Shown here in pieces: positions 22,267 to 26,416 of a DNA stretch of 26,416 nt (positions are counted from its first letter, which is position 1; each line of letters begins with the position of its first letter). The stretch spans positions 1 through 26,416 of the forward strand of contig JAKAMO010000029.1 in NCBI GenBank assembly GCA_021812825.1, written 5' to 3'. The notes beneath the pieces are model-generated. The model worked only from the letters and a program-made list of their open reading frames with translations. It was not told the origin of the DNA and did not search any database. Position numbers and translations under genes: made by a program. The stretch comes from a bacterium (GTDB lineage Bacteria > Elusimicrobiota > Elusimicrobia > Elusimicrobiales > UBA9959).

Positions 22267-22644
22267 TTATTGCTTTTTCTCGAAGACGTACTTCTGCAGC
22301 GTGTGAAGCAGTATAACCATGAACAGCGGCGGGAACCAGTAGTACAGCAGCGGCTCCTCTATAGGTATGCCGAAGATGGTAGGCCCTAAGGTGCGGTTGG
22401 GGTTCCAGACCCAGTGGCCACGGGAGACGGAGAAATACTCGGCCAGCAGCATCAGCACCTCGAAGGTGCAGATCATGGCTATGGCGGCGGCCCAGTTCAC
22501 CCGCTCCCTGGCGGCCTTGAACATCGGAATGAGTATGAAGATGAAAGGGGCCGCCAGGATGACGGTGGCCGGCCAGCGTTTTTGCGACGCCCGCCTTTCC
22601 TTTTCCTTCTCGTCCACGTAGGGATCGTCGTTGTTCTCAGGCAT
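22267..22644 (-). CDS. Lycopene cyclase domain protein, second subunit (CrtYd-like)
   Basis: A 125-residue protein with a charged N-terminus, then three hydrophobic segments. The motif TIFGIPIEEPLLYYWFPPLF is the conserved PxEE signature of the CrtYc/CrtYd lycopene-cyclase fold, in which the two acidic residues are needed for cyclisation. VSRGHWVWNPNRTLG is the conserved Trp/Asn loop. Such half-proteins work as heterodimers that turn lycopene ends into beta (or epsilon) rings. The start overlaps the other half gene by 8 nt. No other carotenoid gene is in the window, so the substrate must come from elsewhere. Confidence 0.78.
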   Translation of the reverse strand: MPENNDDPYVDEKEKERRASQKRWPATVILAAPFIFILIPMFKAARERVNWAAAIAMICTFEVLMLLAEYFSVSRGHWVWNPNRTLGPTIFGIPIEEPLLYYWFPPLFMVILLHTLQKYVFEKKQ

Positions 22645-22960
22645 TCTTCCCTCCGAACAGGCGGCACCAGGCCAGGTAGACCGACATGCAGAACAGCGGC
22701 GCGCCGTACCAGAACACGAACTCCTCTATCGGCGCCGGTCCGAACCAGATGCCTATGAGCTTGTCCGTCTTCTGCGAGAAGCTCCAGACGTCGAAGCCCA
22801 GGTAGACGTACTCCATTATCGTGGTGGTTATGGCTATCAGGACGGCCGCGGCCCAGAAGGCCTTCTTCAGCGGCACGGGCTCGCGGCGGAATAGCGCCAG
22901 GATGAGCACGGCCGCCGGGACCCAGAACAGTACGGTGTAGGTTATGAGGTATACCGGCAT
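22637..22960 (-). CDS. Lycopene cyclase domain protein, first subunit (CrtYc-like)
   Basis: A 107-residue protein with three hydrophobic segments: MPVYLITYTVLFWVPAAVLI, then AFWAAAVLIAITTTIMEYVY and GPAPIEEFVFWYGAPLFCMS. The PIEE motif and the GFDVWSFS loop match CrtYc-type halves. The open frame extends further upstream, but the ATG at 22960 begins the first helix, and it sits just after a -10 box with no ribosome-binding site, so the mRNA is probably almost leaderless. The partner gene overlaps by 8 nt. Confidence 0.78.
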   Translation of the reverse strand: MPVYLITYTVLFWVPAAVLILALFRREPVPLKKAFWAAAVLIAITTTIMEYVYLGFDVWSFSQKTDKLIGIWFGPAPIEEFVFWYGAPLFCMSVYLAWCRLFGGKNA

Positions 22961-22970
22961 TATAGTTGGC

Positions 22971-22999
22971 AGTATAACATTTTGCGGCGGGAATGTTCC
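22971..22999 (-). promoter_or_regulatory. Promoter of the lycopene cyclase-HK2 operon
   Basis: The minus strand reads TATACT (22971-22976), 10 nt before the ATG. It also reads GGAAC (22995-22999), 16 nt, then GTTATA (22973-22978), which fits an ECF-type promoter layout. Either sigma class is possible. Confidence 0.45.
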
Positions 23000-23004
23000 T
23001 GTAA

Positions 23005-23020
23005 TGTAACAATAGTTACA
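23005..23020. promoter_or_regulatory. 16-bp palindrome upstream of the lycopene cyclase promoter
   Basis: TGTAAC-AATA-GTTACA, a perfect 6-bp inverted repeat a few bases upstream of the -35 element. The position suits a dimeric activator or repressor. The binding protein is not identifiable here. Confidence 0.5.
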
Positions 23021-23151
23021 CTTTATTCGCGAATATAGGCCTCCCGCCCGCGGAAATACGGCAAAGGAGGATTCCGGCGCAGCGGACTGTCCGGCAGTTC
23101 GGGCGCCGGGCACTGGATACCCCGATCACCCCGCCGGCGACCCTCCCCTGG
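23021..23151. other. Non-coding stretch in the divergent spacer
   Basis: This is the middle of the 400-nt spacer 22961-23360. I see no ORF with a credible start, no RNA gene and no strong inverted repeat in it. Confidence 0.4.
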
Positions 23152-23181
23152 TTGCAATTTCAGGACGCGTTTTGGTATAAT
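23152..23181 (+). promoter_or_regulatory. Strong extended -10 promoter of the exported protein gene at 23361
   Basis: TTGCAA (23152-23157), an 18-nt spacer, then TGG-TATAAT with the -10 at 23176-23181. This is the best sigma-70 match in the window. The predicted start near 23188 leaves a leader of about 170 nt. Confidence 0.7.
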
Positions 23182-23186
23182 TCTTA

Positions 23187-23309
23187 GGTAGTTCCGTACC
23201 TTACAAGCCGCGAAGGTATCCATAAAAGTCCAAAGACTACCCGCGCGGTGATGTTCTTCCAAGGAAGTATACGGAAGACGCGTTAAGTTTCACCCACCTG
23301 CAGAAACTT
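23187..23309 (+). other. Long structured 5' leader
   Basis: Stems: GGTAGT/ACTACC (23187-23192 with 23236-23241) enclosing GTACCTT/AAGGTAT (23196-23202 with 23213-23219); CGCG plus TCTTCC pairing with GGAAGA plus CGCG (23242-23260 with 23273-23282); and AAGTTTC/GAAACTT (23285-23291 with 23303-23309). No known riboswitch core is recognised. Confidence 0.45.
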
Positions 23310-23360
23310 AGCACAAAGTATCGGAAATATAACTAGCTTATATTTCGGAGGCTTTCTGCT

Positions 23361-24056
23361 ATGAAAAAGTCATTGTTGTTCCTGTCGCTAATACTTTCTT
23401 TCTCCGCCGCGGCTTTTGCCGAAGGCGCCCTGGACAAGGTCCTGGCCGCCACCGACAGCGGCCTTTCCGCCGCCGCCCGCGAGGCCGCCGAAATGCAGCA
23501 GCCGTTCACCGTGCCGCCCCCGGTCAGCATCGCCGACCCCCGCTATTCCGACACCCCGGCCGCCGATTACCTGCCGCTGAACAAGCGCGCGGTGTTCGAG
23601 TACGAATACACCTCCAGCGAGTTCAACGGCTCCAAGGTGATACGCGTGGAGTACATGTCGTACTCCGAGGCGGAGCGCACCGCGCAGGTGAACATGGTCA
23701 TCTTCAACCGCACCAAGCCGCGCGTGGTCAACTACGTTATGACCGCCGACGCCGCCGGCATCCGCTCCTCCGACTCCCCGCTCTACGGGCCCAGGCTGGA
23801 GCTGCCGTTCCCGCTAGAGTACAACGCCGTCTGGAACGAGGGCCCCGACCGCAACCGCGTCGCCGCCCTCAACGCCAAGATCACCGTGCCCGCCGGCACC
23901 TATAACGGCTGCCTGAAGGTCCTCACGCGGCTGAGCGACGGGGACGCCGGCGCCGCCGTGCGTTACTACGCCCCCGGCGTAGGCCTGGTCTACGAGCAGA
24001 TAAATTCCGAGGAGAAGCAGGAAACCATCGTCCTGACCTCCTACCAGCTGAAATAA
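23361..24056 (+). CDS. Exported hypothetical protein
   Basis: A 231-residue protein with a signal peptide (MKKSLLFLSLILSFSAAAFA). The mature part begins with an Ala-rich helical stretch, then DYLPLNKRAVFEYEYTSSEF and later ITVPAGTYNGCLKVLTRL and YYAPGVGLVYEQ. The order 'Y-x-PL..., VPAGTYxxCLKV, YYAPGVGLV' recurs in periplasmic or lipoprotein beta-rich domains of unknown role; I name no family with confidence. GGAGG lies 9 nt before the ATG. It has its own strong promoter, a long leader and a strong terminator, so it is a single-gene transcript that may be abundant. Confidence 0.7.
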   Translation: MKKSLLFLSLILSFSAAAFAEGALDKVLAATDSGLSAAAREAAEMQQPFTVPPPVSIADPRYSDTPAADYLPLNKRAVFEYEYTSSEFNGSKVIRVEYMSYSEAERTAQVNMVIFNRTKPRVVNYVMTADAAGIRSSDSPLYGPRLELPFPLEYNAVWNEGPDRNRVAALNAKITVPAGTYNGCLKVLTRLSDGDAGAAVRYYAPGVGLVYEQINSEEKQETIVLTSYQLK

Positions 24057-24070
24057 GGCCTGGCTGACGG

Positions 24071-24111
24071 AAAAAGAAGGACCCCGGCTTCCGGCCGGGG
24101 TCCTTCTTTTT
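24071..24111. terminator. Strong bidirectional terminator
   Basis: An 18-bp perfect stem (24071-24088 with 24094-24111) with a 5-nt loop, starting in AAAAA and ending in TTTTT. It serves the + gene ending at 24056 and the - gene ending at 24127. Confidence 0.95.
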
Positions 24112-24126
24112 GATAACTGCGGACGG

Positions 24127-24414
24127 CTACATCCCGAGGCCGGGGATGCCGCCGAGGGAGCTCATCTTCTGGGCGGCGGATTTCTGCGACTCCTTTATCG
24201 CCCTGTTGACGGTCTCCGCCAGCGACTTCTGCAGCCTGGCCTTGTCGGTGGCCGCGGGGTCGCACTTGAACTCCACCGACTTTATCTCCTGCGAGCCGGT
24301 TATGCTGACCTTCACGAGGCTGTCCTCGCTGGCCAGCACGAGGGAATCGAGCTCCTTCTTCAGCTCGTCCATCTTCTTCTTCATCTCCCAAAGCTGCTTC
24401 ATCTTGTCCAGCAT
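24127..24414 (-). CDS. ybaB: YbaB/EbfC-family nucleoid-associated protein
   Basis: A 95-residue protein of standard length: a coiled N-terminal helix (MLDKMKQLWEMKKKMDELKK), a central beta-sheet (VKVSITGSQEIKSVEFKCDP), then a helix (LQKSLAETVNRAIKESQKSA) and a Gly/Met-rich tail (GGIPGLGM). YbaB forms dimers that bind DNA. It is usually next to dnaX/recR; here it follows an amino-acid permease by 13 nt, so the context is unusual. GGAGGAG precedes the ATG. Confidence 0.9.
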   Translation of the reverse strand: MLDKMKQLWEMKKKMDELKKELDSLVLASEDSLVKVSITGSQEIKSVEFKCDPAATDKARLQKSLAETVNRAIKESQKSAAQKMSSLGGIPGLGM

Positions 24415-24427
24415 GTTCTCCTCCGGT

Positions 24428-25924
24428 TTACTTGGCGCCGCCCGCCTGCTTGAGCAGCAGGTCTCCGGTGCGCACGCGAGAGTGTTTGTAGCCGTACATG
24501 TAGTAGATCACCAGTCCTATCACGAGCCAGGCGAAGAAACGTATCCAGGTGACCTTGTCCAGGCCGTGCATCAGGAACAGGCAGAAAAGTATGCCCAGCA
24601 CCGGAGTGGCGTAGCCGCCGGGCGCCCTGAACGGCCTGTGGCGGTCCGGGTCCTTGACGCGCAGCACGATGACGCCCATGCAGACCAGCACGAAGGCGAA
24701 AAGCGTGCCTATGTTGCAGAGGTTGGCCATCTCGTCGATGTTGCACAGCGCGGACAGCACCGCGACGAAGACGCCGGTCCAGATGGTGGTCACGTGCGGG
24801 GTCTTGAACTTCTCGTGCACGCGGGCGAAATACTGCGGCAGCAGCCCGTCGCGGCTCATCGAGAAGAAGATGCGCGGCTGCCCCATCTGGAACACCAGCA
24901 GCACGGCCGTGTGGGCTATCACCGAGCCGAGAGATACCACCACTATTATCCAGCGCGCGGCGTGGTTGTAATCCAGCCCGGCGATCAGCGGCTCGGCTAT
25001 CTTGTTCTTGAGCTCCATGAACGGCATCATGCCGGTCAGGGCCACGGTGACGAGGATGTAGATCAGCGTGCAGATGATCAGCGAGCCGATTATGCCTATA
25101 GGCATGTCCCTCTTGGGGTCCCGCGTCTCCTCGGCCACCGTGGAGACCGCGTCGAAGCCTATATACGCGAAGAATATAGTCGCCGCGCCCACCTGTATGC
25201 CCTTCCAGCCGCCCGGCGCGAAAGGCACCCAGTTCTCGGCCTTGAAGTAGTAGAAGCCCACGCCCACGAAGAGCGCGAGCACGGCCAGTTTTATCATCAC
25301 CAGTATGTCGTTGAAGCGGGTGCTCTTCTTGATGCCGACTATCAGCAGCCCCGTCAGGGCCAGCACTATCAGCACGGCCGGCAGGTTGAAGATCAGCGGG
25401 ATGCTCCCCAGGTGCGGCACGGTGGCCAGGTCGAAGCCCTTCTGCACGAATGTGCGGTAGTCCAGCCGCAGCCAGAGCGGCATGTTGAGGCCGAAGGCGC
25501 TGTTCAGCAGGTCGTTGAAATAGCCGGACCAGCTTATCGCCACGGCCACGTTGCCTATGGCGTACTCGATTATCAGGTCCCAGCCGATTATCCAGGCTAT
25601 CAGCTCGCCCATCGTGGCATAAGCGTACGTATAAGCGCTGCCGGAGATCGGCACCATCGCGGCCAGCTCCGCGTAGCAGAGGGCGGTGAAGCCGCAGGCG
25701 ACCGCCGTCAGCAGGAAAGAGACTATCAGCGCGGGGCCGGCCGGGTAGCCGCTGGAGGCGCCTACGGCGGCCTCGCCCACCATCGCGAAGATGCCGGCGC
25801 CGATTATCGCGCCGATGCCCACCATAGTGACGTCGAAAGCGCCCAGCACCCTGGAGAGCTTGTGCCCCTTCTCCCCCGATTCGGCCATTATCTCGTCTAC
25901 CGATTTAACCCTGAATACGGACAT
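24428..25924 (-). CDS. APC-family amino-acid permease (cationic amino-acid transporter type)
   Basis: A 498-residue protein with about 12 hydrophobic segments. The N-terminus has LGAFDVTMVGIGAIIGAGIF, the substrate-binding GIGAIIGAGIF unwound helix of APC transporters. It is followed by CYAELAAMVPISGSAYTYAY and GWDLIIEYAIGNVAVAISWS. GFDAVSTVAEETRDPKRDMP is the conserved helix 6-7 stretch, and the C-terminus adds further helices. The pattern is closest to the YfnA/CAT subgroup. The ATG at 25924 (GAGG upstream) is chosen; an upstream in-frame ATG at 25960 lies in the palindrome-rich leader. YbaB follows 13 nt later. Confidence 0.88.
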   Translation of the reverse strand: MSVFRVKSVDEIMAESGEKGHKLSRVLGAFDVTMVGIGAIIGAGIFAMVGEAAVGASSGYPAGPALIVSFLLTAVACGFTALCYAELAAMVPISGSAYTYAYATMGELIAWIIGWDLIIEYAIGNVAVAISWSGYFNDLLNSAFGLNMPLWLRLDYRTFVQKGFDLATVPHLGSIPLIFNLPAVLIVLALTGLLIVGIKKSTRFNDILVMIKLAVLALFVGVGFYYFKAENWVPFAPGGWKGIQVGAATIFFAYIGFDAVSTVAEETRDPKRDMPIGIIGSLIICTLIYILVTVALTGMMPFMELKNKIAEPLIAGLDYNHAARWIIVVVSLGSVIAHTAVLLVFQMGQPRIFFSMSRDGLLPQYFARVHEKFKTPHVTTIWTGVFVAVLSALCNIDEMANLCNIGTLFAFVLVCMGVIVLRVKDPDRHRPFRAPGGYATPVLGILFCLFLMHGLDKVTWIRFFAWLVIGLVIYYMYGYKHSRVRTGDLLLKQAGGAK

Positions 25925-25962
25925 TGTTGCCTCGTTTGGCGGGCTGAAGGCCCGCACCAAGT

Positions 25963-25982
25963 TTGGCGGCCGCGGCCGCCAA
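25963..25982. promoter_or_regulatory. 20-bp perfect palindrome near the permease transcription start
   Basis: TTGGCGGCCG/CGGCCGCCAA. A second hairpin, GCGGGC-TGAAG-GCCCGC (about 25939-25955), lies between it and the ATG. Either could be an operator or a hairpin in the leader. Confidence 0.5.
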
Positions 25983-25985
25983 CTT

Positions 25986-26015
25986 ATATTATTAAACTTC
26001 CGGGGCCCATTTGAA
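25986..26015 (-). promoter_or_regulatory. Putative promoter of the permease-ybaB operon
   Basis: The minus strand reads TTCAAA (26010-26015), an 18-nt spacer, then TAATAT (25986-25991). The match is moderate. The start would fall at or next to the palindrome. Confidence 0.4.
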
Positions 26016-26091
26016 GCGCTTGCGTACCGCGGCGCCAGGAAGCCGTGAAATCCGCCCGGACGGGGCTGGCAAAATTGTAGAATATATGTTT

Positions 26092-26416
26092 ATGAAAGAA
26101 GTCGTCTTCATGCGCCACGGACACGCCCTCTCCGCCCGGGAGGCCGGGGTCGCTTCCGATTCGGAACGCCCGCTCTCCTCTTTAGGGGAACAGGAAGCCC
26201 TTGAAACGGCCCGCCACCTGAGCGAGACGGGTTTCTCCCCCTCCTTGATCATCTCCAGCCCGTTCCTGCGGGCCTCCCGCACCGCCGAGATCGCGGCGCG
26301 GATATTTACCGCCGCGGCGCGCAGCACCTCGCCGGCGCTGAGCGACGGCCCCGCCTCGGCCATAGTCGATCTCATTGAAAGCCTGGAAAGGGACGGCGCC
26401 AGCGTGCTCGTGGTCG
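26092..26416 (+). CDS. sixA: SixA-like phosphohistidine phosphatase, N-terminal part, cut by the window end
   Basis: The visible ~108 residues start MKEVVFMRHGHALSAREAG with the phosphoglycerate-mutase-fold RHG motif; the histidine is the catalytic nucleophile. PLSSLGEQEALETARHL and ISSPFLRASRTAEIAARIF are the SixA/histidine-phosphatase signatures. SixA removes phosphate from histidine phosphotransfer proteins. An alternative ATG is at 26086. There is no ribosome-binding site; TAGAAT at 26078-26083 suggests an almost leaderless transcript. The C-terminal part is outside the window. Confidence 0.85.
   Translation, partial: MKEVVFMRHGHALSAREAGVASDSERPLSSLGEQEALETARHLSETGFSPSLIISSPFLRASRTAEIAARIFTAAARSTSPALSDGPASAIVDLIESLERDGASVLVV

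Noticed and set aside
23251..23286. Possible 11-codon leader peptide in the 23187-23309 leader
   Set aside because: There is no ribosome-binding site, no codon run suggesting attenuation, and the start lies inside a predicted stem region.
1..26416. tRNA or rRNA genes, CRISPR arrays, insertion sequences, integrase or phage genes
   Set aside because: I looked on both strands and saw no cloverleaf-like arms with a CCA-type end, no regularly spaced repeats, no transposase or integrase motifs and no terminal inverted repeats around a gene.

Overview
This is a GC-rich chromosomal window with dense coding, short spacers, many 1-14 nt gene overlaps and no transposase, integrase, CRISPR array, tRNA or rRNA that I can see. 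The organism looks like a Gram-negative (diderm) bacterium: there is a FadL-like outer-membrane barrel, periplasmic proteins with signal peptides, and a BtuFCD importer. Two GH57 enzymes with a DUF4912 partner, plus frequent AUA isoleucine codons despite high GC, would fit an uncultured lineage such as Elusimicrobiota. That placement is an inference with low to moderate confidence.

Layout. 1-4329 (+): the C-terminal end of FeoB (ferrous iron permease), an MFS transporter, a [4Fe-4S] L-cysteine desulfidase/serine dehydratase-like enzyme and an unknown protein; the last three overlap or touch and look like one operon. 4362-9343: a glucan-metabolism block, with a GH57/DUF3536 enzyme on + converging on a DUF4912-GH57 branching-enzyme operon on -, separated by a bidirectional terminator. 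9496-11841: a divergent pair of exported proteins, a two-HKD phospholipase D and a ComEC-like metallo-beta-lactamase protein, around a spacer rich in inverted repeats. 11914-14577 (-): cobalamin riboswitch, then btuF-btuC-btuD. 14600-17169 (-): a 6-TM sensor histidine kinase followed by a FadL-like porin, behind a structured leader. 17406-19604 (-): three exported proteins, two of them paralogues ending in an RcpC/CpaB-like domain. 19721-20868 (-): an ECF sigma factor and its probable membrane anti-sigma factor. 20950-22960 (-): a split, heterodimer-type lycopene cyclase pair and a second 6-TM histidine kinase paralogous to the first. 22961-23360: a long spacer with divergent promoters, a 16-bp palindrome and a structured leader. 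23361-26416: an exported unknown protein (+), then an amino-acid permease and YbaB (-), and a truncated SixA-like phosphatase (+).

How the parts may work together. Nutrient acquisition (Fe2+, B12, amino acids, a hydrophobic solute through the barrel) is mixed with storage-polysaccharide turnover. The stretch 15.9-23.0 kb is a run of envelope and regulatory genes: two related orphan kinases, an ECF sigma/anti-sigma pair, exported RcpC-like proteins and carotenoid cyclases. This is the least ordinary part of the window. At the RNA level, a roughly 43-nt hairpin pair inside the B12 riboswitch recurs with compensatory changes in the leader of the RcpC-like operon. Several genes without a Shine-Dalgarno sequence have a -10 box 6-10 nt before the ATG, which suggests leaderless mRNAs.
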